The notes beneath the pieces were generated by a model. It was given only the letters and a program-made list of their open reading frames with translations, was not told the origin of the DNA and made no database searches. A stretch of 64,000 nucleotides of DNA, taken from Allodiplogaster sudhausi (lineage: Eukaryota > Nematoda > Chromadorea > Rhabditida > Diplogasteridae). The stretch covers positions 555,001 through 619,000 of the forward strand of contig CALZFC010000135.1 in the NCBI GenBank assembly GCA_945643635.1, written 5' to 3'. Each line of letters begins with the position of its first letter. Within the stretch, counting starts at the first letter, position 1. The translations under genes were made by a program, and so were the position numbers. Shown here one piece after another: positions 35,301-44,340 of this stretch.

Positions 35301-37222
35301 AAGCTGTATGATGCTAATATTTAATGTACAAGAATATTATGCATCTTGAAGTACATTTTCACACGTATTTCTAAAATAGCATTCTAAAATAGCCTGACTG
35401 AAATTCTTCATGATGAAATTAGTCAAAATACTAAAAAGGTTGGAGACAACACATTCGAAGAGAATTGTATGGGAAGGAAGGATATTCTTGAATCTTCGCA
35501 GGAAGTGCACGCGTCCCTTCGGCCTTTGCTTGCTTTGTCCGCGACAATTACGCCGAAGAGAAAAAGACTGGCGCTTCTCATAAACTGGTCAGCTTAGCTT
35601 CCACCTTCTTCATCATTTTCATTTTTTTATCTTTCTCTAAGAATCACTACCATCAATTTAGATAATGCAAACGCTGTCCGCTCGCTTCAAAACGAAAAAG
35701 TTGCATTCAGCAGCTGTGGAAGTGACGCCAGAGAAGAAGGGAAATGGCAAGAATGACATGGAGAGGGGAGAGCGGAGTGAGGAGGAGGGGGCTGCACTGG
35801 ACGTGAGTGTTCTCTCCATTCATGGCTGACAAGGGAAGCCTCTTTCCATAACCCAGCCAATCGCAACCATAGTAACTTTATTATGTAGAATTCCTCGAAA
35901 AATGAGTCTGAAACTATTTTAAAACTGCGGAGGACGCATTTGCGATTTTATATGAATTTTTGAAAAATGAATAAAATTTGCATACGAAATGCTCGATCTT
36001 TATCAGTCGTAGTTTTGACTCTATAAGCGTGACGTTGGCAGCGCAGTGGGTTGCGCTTCCGCCCAAAATTTTCGAGGTCTGGGTTCGATTCCCTTTAGTG
36101 ACGAAGTTTTTGCTGTTACTGTTTTGTTTATTGCGATAGTAAAGGTCACTCTTACGGGTATTTTTAAACGATTTTGAGTGCATGCAAACTATATTATAAT
36201 ACTTTTGCGATGTACTCTTTAAGAAAATTTTTCGGCAATATTTCACTACTCTACGATTTGCGATCCGAAAGAGGCCGTCCCCAATAGGAGAAAATTTTTC
36301 CAAAAAAAAATTTTTTTTTTGCTGAAACTTTCCCCAGGGGGTTATTTGATGCGAGGAAAACGAATCTGAAATTCGTTTTGCTCGATTTTGCGGTTTCCGA
36401 GAGTTACGGTAGGTTTTCGGTAATTGACAGATTTGCTTCAAATTGGCTAGAACTATCTAATTGGGGGATATTTGTGTCGACGAAACCAAATATGAGGTGC
36501 GTTTTGATTGATTTCGTAATTTTCAGTACATACGGTAGATCGGTAAGTATTACCATGCCCGAGAGAAATTGACTTCACCGTAAACCTACCGTAGCTCTTG
36601 GAAACGGCAAAATCGAGCAAAACAAATTTAAGATTCGGTTTCCCTGCATCAAATAACCCCCTGGGGAAAGTTTTAGCAAAAAAGTTTTTTTGGAAAAATT
36701 TTCCCCTCTTTCGGATTGCAAATCATGGAGAAGTTAATTTATCGCCGAAAATTTTTTAAAGAGTACATCGGAAAATTTTCATAATAATGGTTTGCATGCA
36801 CTCAAAATCGTTTTAAAATACCTGTAAGAGTGACCCTTACTATCGCTATAAACAAAACAGTAATAGCAAAATCTTCGTCACCAAAGGGAATCGAACCCAG
36901 ACCTCGAAAATTTTAAGCGGGAGCGCAACCCACTGCGCTGCCAACGTCACGCTTTTAGAGTCAAAACTACGACTGATAAAGTTCGAGCATTCCGTATGTA
37001 AATTTTATTCATTTTTCAAAAATTCATATAAAATCGCAAATGCGTCCTTCGCAGTTTTAAAATAGTTTCAGACTCATTTTTCGAGGAATTCTACATAATA
37101 AAGTTACTATGGTTGCGATTGGCTGGGTTATGGAAAGAGGCTTCCCTCGTGAGTCGTCTTTTGCTTGCTCTTCACCTTCACAGCCTTTAGTGCATTCCAT
37201 ATTCTTTATTGTTATTGGATCG
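32306..37222 (+). CDS. GCNA: GCNA-type SprT-domain protease with acidic IDR, zinc finger and HMG-like box
   Basis: GCNA proteins protect germ cells and early embryos by resolving DNA-protein crosslinks. Start ATG 32306 (MILLLSTEILIKESLETLDD). Roughly ten short exons encode a long acidic/Ser-rich disordered region (for example SSSESSSGESGEES and FIVPDDEEEDSSEEEEDEE). The SprT-like domain follows: 34366-34550 (DAQEFLRAKALKAKGVFDKL), an exon from about 34593 (LLTSAGLCRSRHG, IELSSKVCTTP), then the active site (DTLAHEMCHAAVFL, an HExxH motif) with HGPLWQAWARRC. A zinc ribbon comes next (CSRCHNYKIEKKFVYECEGC, CGLCRGNF), then an HMG-box-like segment (RVPSAFACFVRDNYAEEKKT, IMQTLSARFKTKK). All four family features are in order. 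The last junction is open: reading through the donor after 35801 stops at TGA 35827-35829, while splicing over the foldback element to 37183 adds PLVHSIFFIVIGS and stops at 37222. Confidence 0.92.
32660..33014. mobile_element. hAT-like MITE inside a GCNA intron
   Basis: A 355-bp element bounded on both sides by the 8-bp direct repeat GATGGTAC (32652-32659 and 33015-33022). The left end is CAGGGATGGGAATGGGCCCA and the right end, reversed, is AAGAGGTGGGAATGGGCCCA, so 15 of the terminal 20 bases are a perfect inner match. GGCCCGGCC-rich palindromic arms surround an AT-rich middle without a reading frame of note. An 8-bp duplication and a CAGGG-type terminus fit the hAT superfamily. Confidence 0.85.
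34295..34341. repeat. CT microsatellite in GCNA intron
   Basis: (CT)n just upstream of the acceptor tgtctgcag of the exon beginning MEDDDPYHF. Confidence 0.95.
36032..36102 (+). other. tRNA-like sequence with A- and B-box matches
   Basis: The D-arm GCGCAGTGGGTTGCGC (36041-36056) and B-box GGTTCGATTCC (36082-36092) have tRNA spacing. The would-be acceptor and anticodon stems do not pair, so this is not a functional tRNA gene; it resembles a tRNA-derived Pol III promoter. Confidence 0.6.
36877..36947 (-). other. Second, inverted copy of the tRNA-like sequence
   Basis: Same D-arm (36923-36938) and B-box (36887-36897) on the minus strand in the right arm of the foldback element, facing the copy in the left arm. 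Confidence 0.6.
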
Positions 37223-37534
37223 TGACCTTGTCAGCTGTTTTTCTTCATTTTCTTGTTGGCATATTATACTGGCTTTAAAGTTGTTGAAGGTTCACCCTGA
37301 ATTTTTTGCGACAAATTACAGGAATGGGATTATTGAATTTAATGACGCGGGGGCCAAAGGTGAAAACAGTCCTTTACTTTTGACTAATGGGAATATGAAG
37401 GAGTATGCAATCGCAGTTATGAAATACATCTCTCACCCCATTTCATAGCCTTCAATTACTTTGTTTGCATTCACGTCCGCGATTGATCGGTGCTCCTCTC
37501 ACATTTGGCGTATGATCGAAATCAAACATCATAC

Positions 37535-37641
<107 letters not shown>

Positions 37642-37717
37642 CCTAGTTCTCGTATGATTTTGCCTTGTTCGTAGTCATTCTTCTACATCTCTATTCCGTA
37701 CTGCCATTCTAGCCTGA

Positions 37718-38092
37718 ATGGTTTCATTAGAACTCGCTTTGGCTGCCTCTGCCCTCCTCTGCTCCGCAGTCTCTTCTCCTTCCCCGAAGATGTGAGTAAT
37801 AACTCTCTGATCAACTGATCAGCAGGTTGTTAAGGGGCGAGAAGCCTGCGGGTTTCTTCCCGGCCGAGTGCTGTGATGTCTTCTGCTACCCACGGGACAT
37901 CTGCACTTGCTGTTTTCTTGTACTTATTTAACGCTCCTCGTTCTTTCTTTTCTTTTGCTTGAGAAAGTTCTATAACATTGTCGATAGGACTACGACTACT
38001 TCGACGGTGTGAAGTGGATCCACGTGAATGGAGTGCCTTCCAGTCTCCTCAGCAAGTACAACCACTCCTCGATTCCTGACTTCGACGGCTAA
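37718..38092 (+). CDS. Small secreted Cys-rich peptide
   Basis: Three exons (37718-37791, 37826-37919, 37988-38092) with GT-AG introns of 34 and 68 nt join in frame into 90 residues. Residues 1-19 are a signal peptide (MVSLELALAASALLCSAVSS). The mature part has a Cys cluster (FFPAECCDVFCYPRDICTCC) and ends with an acidic, aromatic tail (DYDYFDGVKWIHVNGVPSSL, ending IPDFDG). CC-x3-C-x5-C-x-CC spacing suggests disulfide bonding, but no family is recognised. The 34-nt first intron is unusually short; reading from CAG at 37823 is a possible alternative acceptor. Secretion is inferred from the signal peptide only. Confidence 0.62.
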
Positions 38093-38544
38093 TCGATAAA
38101 TCCCAGTAACTTGTAATGCTGCTCCGTTTCTTTTTTTTTGTAATTTGTATTTTGAATTAATAGACAGCGAAGATTGATTGTGATACCTCTGGATACGAAA
38201 TTTGATTGTTTGCTATGCCGATGATCCGTAGACAATTGTCAAATTGCGTACTGTAAATACGCTTGCCGGGTCCACTCCATCTTTCATGCCTTTATTGCGC
38301 ATATTGAATGGTTTCTTGTTCGTCAAAGAATGATCAAAGCGAAAGTAGAAAGACGACCCGAAAGAAGGCTGAGATTCTTCTATTTTCATGCAATAAGACT
38401 AGGACCCATAATCATGTGACAAACGGAGCAATGGGAGGATTTCCTGGCTTTGGTAGAATGACAATGTAATTGGCAAGAAAAGAAGGAACCGATAGTAATT
38501 GTAACAAATTCGTAGATGTAACAACGCTCTTGTCTCATGGTAAG
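38093..38544. other. Spacer downstream of the secreted-peptide gene
   Basis: AT-rich with no reading frame of note; likely contains 3' untranslated sequence of two convergent genes. Confidence 0.5.
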
Positions 38545-38747
38545 GAGAATGAAATGGTCAGACCCAGAAAGGTAAGACGTGCTTGCCAGTCCTCTCCATG
38601 TAAACGGCCTCCTCGTGCCAGTAGAAGTGCCAGAGAATGTAGTCGAAGATGTGGTTGATGGTTGTGCCCACGCCAAAGTAGAGAATCAGCAGGTTCAGAC
38701 GAGGATTCACGGGATGCAGAATCGAAACGAGCAACTGCAGAGGACAC

Positions 38748-38782
<35 letters not shown>

Positions 38783-40670
38783 ACTCCTTACCTTGTCAGC
38801 TGTGGCGATGGTCAGGATAACGAGACCAAAGCAATACGCATTCTGCATCACTAGCAGAGGCCAGTACAACAGAGGATGGGGGTGGCGGAGACATAACATG
38901 GCTGTCTGCAAAGGGAGAGATGGCTAGAGATAGAGAGACGAAGAGAGGAGAGAGGGAGAAGAAGAGAGGGTTAGAGAGAGGGTGAAGACGGGAGGGAGAA
39001 GAAGAGAGGGCTAGAGAGAGGGAGAAGAAGAGAGGGGTTAGAGAGAGAGAGAGAGAGAGAAGACGGGGGGGGGGGTGAGAGGGAGGGAGAAGAAGAGAGG
39101 GCTAGCGAGGGAGAAGAAGAGAGGTTAGAGAGAGGAAGAAGAGGGGTTAGAGAGAGGGAGAAGACGAGAGGGGTTAGAGAGAGGGAGAAGAGCTAGAGAG
39201 AGGGAGAAGAAGAGAGGGGTTAGAGAGAGGGACAAGGTAGAAAAGAAGTGGAGAGGGGTTAGAGAGACCAACAGGAAGACAGCGGAGTTAGAGAGAGGTA
39301 GAAGAGAAGTGGAGAGGGGTTAGAGAAAGAGCGATAAGAAGACAGCGGAGTTAGAAGAGAGGTAGCAGAGAAGTAGAGAGGGGTTAGAGAGATGGGAACA
39401 GGACGAGAGCGGATTTAAAGAGAGGTAGAAGCGAAGAAGGGAGGGGTTAGAGATGGGACAAGAAAAGAACGGAGTTAGAGATAGAAGAGATGTAGAGAGG
39501 GGTTAGAGAGAGGTACAGGTAGAGGGCGGAGTACGAGAGAGGTAGAAGCGAAGAAGAGAGTGGTTAGAGGGAGGGACAGGAAGAGAGTGAAGTAGAGAGA
39601 TGTAGAAGAGAAGTAGAGAAGAGGGAGAGAAAGAGCGGGAGAGGAAAAAAGGAAGAGTGGGAGAGGAAAGTGCGAGAGGCAGAGATGGAGTTAGAGAGAG
39701 GTAGAGGGAGGAGAGGAAAAGAGGGAGAGGAAGAGAGTGGATTATAGAGAGGTAGAGTAGAAGAGAAAAAGAGGGAGAGGAACAGTGGGATAGGAAAAGA
39801 GGGGAGGAAGAGAGGGGAGGAATAGAAGGACGGACGAGTGCCAGGAGGAGTGCGAAGGCCTGGCCGAGACACCACAGGCATCTCATATACCCGCCATCCA
39901 AGTAGTTCGCTATGCATTCTTGCACCTCAAGCAAATCAACTCATCCATTTTTTTAATAAAAATATTTCTTTAAATAAGATTCGAATGAGGCATTAAATGA
40001 AATAAGAGATAATCCTAATGGTCTCACCTGGATCAGCTCGTGAAATAATCCAAAATCGAAGATTATAACGTCGTGTCTAAGAAACTTTGCCGACGTCTCA
40101 TTGAAGGAACAGTGGAAGATCTTAAAGTTCACAAAACAGTTATTGTTTACACTTACAAATCTTTCATCATCTCTTTTAATCGCTAATCCATTCTGAATCA
40201 AGAGACGAGAAAGAGAGCGATATTTCTACAAGAAGAATGAAAGGAAAAATGAATGCCCTTGCCTTGCCAGAATGAGCAAGAGAGAATACGTGTTGCGCGA
40301 AAGAAACGAAGACAACAACGAGTTGTGCAGTTGCAAGCAGCAACACTATTTTACTGTTCCGAACCGAGAACTTGCCACACACTGATCTGGAATCAAGGAA
40401 ATGAGTAAGCATGTGACAAGCATACATGACAGAGAAAGTAGAGAGAGAGAGAGAGAGAGAAGGAGAGAGGAAGAGATCGAGTAAGAGAGAAAGAGAGGGA
40501 GAGAAAGGGAGAAAGAGAGAGAGGAAGAGATCGAGTGAGAGAGAAGGAGAGGGAGAGAAAGGGAGAAAGAGAGCGAGGAAGAGATCGAGTGAGAGAGAAA
40601 GAGAGGGAGAGAAAGGGAGAAAGAGAGAGAGGAAGAGATTGAGTGAGAGATAAAGAGAGGGAGAGAAATG

Positions 40671-40747
<77 letters not shown>

Positions 40748-41147
40748 GAGTAAGAGAGAGAGGAAGAGATCGAGTGAGAGAGAAAGAGAGGGAGAGAAAG
40801 GGAGAAAGAGAGAGGAAGAGATCGAGTGAGAGAGAAAGAGAGGGAGAGAAAGGGAGAAAGAGAGAGAGGAAGAGATCGAGTGAGAGATAAAGAAAGGGAG
40901 AGAAATGGAGAAAGAGAGAGAGAGAGAGGGAGAGAGAGAGAGAGAGAGAGAGTAAGAGAGAGAGTAAGAGAGAGAGAGGAATAGATCGAGTGAGAGAGAA
41001 AGAGAGGGAGAGAAAGGGAGAAAGAGAGAGAGAGGAAGAGATCGAATGAGAGAAAAAGAGAGGGAGAGAAAGGGAGAAAGAGAGAGAGAGAGGAAGAGAT
41101 CGAGTGAGAGATAAAGAGAGGGAGAGAAATTGAGAAAGAGAGAGAGA

Positions 41148-41193
<46 letters not shown>

Positions 41194-41354
41194 GAGTAAG
41201 AGAGAGAGGAAGAGATCGAGTGAGAGAGAAAGAGAGGGAGAGAAAGGGAGAAAGAGATAGAGAGAGAGAGAGGAAGAGAGAGTGAGAGAGAAAGAGGAAT
41301 GAGTACAGCTGTGACTGACGTCCACTCGTCTCCCACATGAACTCCACGACTCAT
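38545..41354 (-). CDS. Multi-pass membrane protein, family not recognised
   Basis: Minus-strand exons with hydrophobic segments. From ATG 41354 (MSRGVHVGDEWTSVTAVLI), then about 40268-40385 (SVRNSKIVLLLATAQLVVVF, VSFAQHVFSLAH), about 40030-40130 (LRHDVIIFDFGLFHELIQ), about 39840-39930 (CIANYLDGGYMRCLWCLGQA, FALLLALV), about 38800-38907 (PLLYWPLLVMQNAYCFGLVI, LTIATADK), and about 38573-38730 (PRLNLLILYFGVGTTINHIF, DYILWHFYWHEEAVYMERTG). This gives at least four likely membrane helices. Introns are dominated by long GA minisatellites. An exon near 41590-41640 (PANYVCRDAVIGACLTGG) may lie further upstream, moving the true start. No motif ties it to a named family; exon joins were not all phase-checked. 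Confidence 0.55.
38752..38782. repeat. CT microsatellite in intron of the membrane-protein gene
   Basis: Short (CT)n on the plus strand between the exons ending TIATADK and beginning at the VNPRLNLLI segment. It is an exception to the usual orientation, being purine-rich on the coding strand. Confidence 0.9.
38925..39835. repeat. GA-rich minisatellite with GAGAGGGGTTAGAGAG motif
   Basis: About 900 bp of degenerate tandem units of roughly 35-70 bp containing GGGGTTAGAGAGAG and GAAGAAGAGAGG, within an intron of the multi-pass membrane protein gene. Confidence 0.9.
40437..41302. repeat. GA-rich minisatellite with GATCGAGTGAGAG motif
   Basis: Units of roughly 55-70 bp (GAGGAAGAGATCGAGTGAGA followed by GAAAGAGAGGGAGAG) repeat about a dozen times with interspersed pure (GA)n, in an intron of the same gene. 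The three 310-392 residue Ser/Leu frames on the minus strand come from this array. Confidence 0.93.
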
Positions 41355-41758
41355 CTAGAAGGAATGAAGGTCTCTTCTAAAGAGTGATTCTGATGGAGGA
41401 ATCAGTCATGAGAAGGAGTCTTTGCCTGTTGAGAGATCTGAAATGATCTTGTGATGTGTAAATATGACTATAACTGGGGCTTTTCGATGAAGACTTCATT
41501 AGAGTCCACAGGATGAAGAAGAGAATGCAATGAAGGAGGGACAGAGAAACGGGGATTTAAGGAGAAGCGATAGGAAATGGTTCCCCCAGTCAGACACGCT
41601 CCTATCACGGCATCGCGGCATACATAATTAGCAGGCTGGGAGAGGCAGAAGAGCCAGGGTAAGAAGGAGAGACAGAGAGAGAGAAATGAAAGAGAGGTTG
41701 AAAGAGAAGAAGATAGAGAAAGAGAAGGAGAGACAGAGGGAGCGAGAGAGAGAGAGAG

Positions 41759-41796
<38 letters not shown>

Positions 41797-42397
41797 GAGG
41801 AAGATAAGGAGAGAGAAAGTGGTGGACGGCGAAGGACAAGAAAGCGAGATTGGAATACAGAAGACAAGTGGAAAATGAGTGAGAGTGAGGAATGAGATTG
41901 CTCGAGCAATCTCATGTACAGCGGGAACGAAAACAGCCATCCTTCTGGTGGGAAGTATGAATTAGTGATCTCGAATGAAAGATTCCGCAAAGTATGCACA
42001 CTTGTCTCTTTACGCATTTACGCCATTCCAGTGAGTTTTAATTTAGTCTATGACTGACTAGTCAGGGAGAGAAGAAGAGAGAGCGCGAATGATAATGAGG
42101 CGGCAGTAAAATCAACTACGACTTTTACACCTATGTATGTACATTTTTACACCTATGTATCTCATAACAGCCAGTCTCCTCTTGCTCTCTCCCCTCCTCA
42201 CGTAGCGCAGACCTCTCCTCTTCCACTTTCCTCTCCGGCCGTCATCTGTTCCTTCCTTTTCCTGACTCTCGACTCTCTCTGTAAATCATGGAATAAAGGA
42301 GACCTTCCCACCGCCAATACTCGCTCGAAATACTGTAAACCTTCTCGTTCCAGAAGATCCATGGAGAATCTTACGAAACATTCAGACAGCAGGTCAT
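41355..42397. other. Repeat-rich spacer
   Basis: GA tracts at 41660-41815. Minus-strand exon-like segment around 41590-41640. The rest shows no supported gene. Confidence 0.4.
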
Positions 42398-42780
42398 ATG
42401 GAATTGCTCTCTAATATCTGGCAGGTAGAGGGTCAAAAGAAAAACAGCTCCACAAAACTGTTCAGAATGTCGCCGATGCAGACAATTAATGATGAAGTCA
42501 TTGGGCAGGAAGGTGGGAGTGAAGGGGGGCGGAATGCATCTCTCTCTCTCTCTCCATATCTCTCTCTCTCTCCTTCTCTTTCTCTCTCTCTCTCATTCAT
42601 TGGGGATACGGTAAGTTAGAACTTCATCTTTGCATTTAGATTTTATGCATCTCTTCCAAAGAGCAAAATGTCAGTGGATGAGGAGGCCATGCATGACTGG
42701 AGAGCAACCACAACTTGGGGGAGACAGGAAGTATGCCAAAGAGACATCCTCAGTCTTCCAGAACACCGAACTCCCTCCGG
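42398..42780 (+). CDS. Possible two-exon fragment of an unidentified gene
   Basis: ATG 42398 opens MELLSNIWQVEGQKKNSSTK, LFRMSPMQTINDEVIGQE with a donor near 42512, followed by a CT-rich intron and an exon-like segment about 42662-42780 (MSVDEEAMHDWRATTTWGRQ, or QPQLGGDRKYAKETSSVFQN in another frame). The correct frame of the second segment is unclear. No homology recognised. Confidence 0.3.
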
Positions 42781-42929
42781 TTACCCCCTCTCGCTCTCTT
42801 CATCTCTCTCCAACTCCCTCGCTCTTTTCATCTCTCTCTGCCTCCTTCTCTCTATCTCCTTCCCTCTCTCTTCATCTCCCTCTATCTCCCTCTCGCTCCC
42901 TCGCTCTCTTAATCTCTCTCTCCCTCCCT

Positions 42930-42969
<40 letters not shown>

Positions 42970-43025
42970 ATCTTCATCTCTCTCTCCCTCGCTCTCTTCA
43001 TCTCTTTCTATCTCCCTCTATCTTC
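42537..43025. repeat. CT microsatellite blocks
   Basis: (CT)n at 42537-42595 and CTCC/CTCTCTTCAT-type tracts at 42783-43025. Ser/Leu/Pro frames here are artefacts. Confidence 0.9.
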
Positions 43026-43149
43026 CTCATTTTCCCTACTGTTTTCATAGTTCTACTTCTGTAGCAACTTCGCCTTCCCTCACTACTTTAACACTGTTCA
43101 TCTCAAAATATTGTCACCCCATATTTATCTAAATCTATAGAAATAGCCA

Positions 43150-43427
43150 AATGATTTTTTTTTACATTATGAAGAGTGCAAAGAGAAAGAAGAATAGTGG
43201 GAACCTTCATTAGAAGGAAAGATAAATAAAACAGGGAGAAGATTACTAAAGCAGCTCACTAATAATATTAGAACACGGCTGAATGGGGTGACGCTTATGA
43301 AGTGCAAAAGGCAGTTGATGAAAAAGGAATCGAGACGCGAGAGGAATAAGAGAGTGAGGGAGAGGAGAGTAATGGTAAGGGTTATGGAAAGGGAGAGAGA
43401 GAGAGAGAAAGAGAAAGAGAGAGAGAA

Positions 43428-43484
<57 letters not shown>

Positions 43485-43519
43485 GGAGATGCAGAAATAG
43501 AGAGATGTATAGATCTGTG

Positions 43520-43566
<47 letters not shown>

Positions 43567-44340
43567 GTGGCAGGCACGACGGGAAAGAAGAAGGAACTGC
43601 CACTTCCTTCCGCAGGCACCCTATAAAGAAGATTGTTGCGAATCAAACAGTTGTTCGATTCAGAGTATTATGTTGAATAATTCTATCTGACAATTGAAAA
43701 GAGTGCGTTAAGTTGATTGATGAATCTTACATATGCAAATTTTTTATGCTTTAATTAAACATTTGCATCTTGACTATTTTCCATTGAAATTAAAAGTTGC
43801 ATACAAAAATCATAGGAGTACTGGCGATAAAAAACCCCAGCAGAAAGTCAGAACCGAGTGAGTTGAGGCATATGAAGGATAGGTGAAGAGAGTGTACATA
43901 GAAAGAGTGAGAGAGAACGAGGGAGAGGGAGAGAGACAGCATGGGAGAGAGAGAGATAGAGAGAAGAGATGGAGAGCGAACGTAGAGATGGAGGGATGGA
44001 GAATTGGAGCCGCAGCTACATGAGACACTCTCATCACTGCCCTATAATGGCGAAGGCGATTATGTATACACCATGCCAGAAGCATAGAGAGCCAGCAAGA
44101 ATAGAGGGGAGTGGGTGAGATGAGAACAAGCAAGTGGAAGAGGATGAGAGAGAACGAAAGAAAGACTGAGATAGTGAGAGAGAGGGAGAGAGAGAGGGAG
44201 AGAGAGGGAGAAAGGGCAACGCACGAGACGTATTAGGATGTGAAGCCGAGATGTCGCCTCTACCTTTCTTTCTGTATCTTTCTTGTCCTTCCCTGACCAA
44301 GAATGAGTCTACCACTACAAGTGTGGTGTCTGAAGATTCC
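43150..44340 (-). CDS. Possible unidentified minus-strand gene
   Basis: Exon-like segments: about 44220-44335 (TLVVVDSFLVREGQERYRKK, GDISASHPNTSRALP), about 44032-44110 (SILAGSLCFWHGVYIIAFAI, IGQ then a junction), and about 43575-43640 (VPAEGSGSSFFFPVVPA). (GA)n blocks at 43388-43480, 43523-43562 and 43900-44215 separate them and are pyrimidine-rich in this sense, as in the other minus-strand genes. The hydrophobic middle segment could be a membrane helix. Product unknown. Confidence 0.3.

Larger units (their letters stand above)
35830..37149. mobile_element. Foldback element B with internal tRNA-like sequences
   Basis: A 1,320-bp near-palindrome. The left arm (35830 to about 36435) and right arm (about 36565-37149) are inverted copies that differ by scattered substitutions, with about 130 bp between. 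Ends are CAAGGGAAGCCTC and CACGAGGGAAGCCTC-type, matching element A, with TGA directly outside both ends (35827-35829 and 37150-37152). Each arm carries one copy of a tRNA-like stretch. It lies in the last intron or 3' region of GCNA. No transposase frame is seen. Confidence 0.88.

Noticed and set aside
36032..36102. Functional tRNA gene
   Set aside because: D-arm and T-loop match but acceptor and anticodon stems do not pair; called tRNA-like only.
40176..41354. Three overlapping 310-392 residue minus-strand frames
   Set aside because: They cover the same GA minisatellite in all three frames; coding is limited to the flanking membrane-protein exons.
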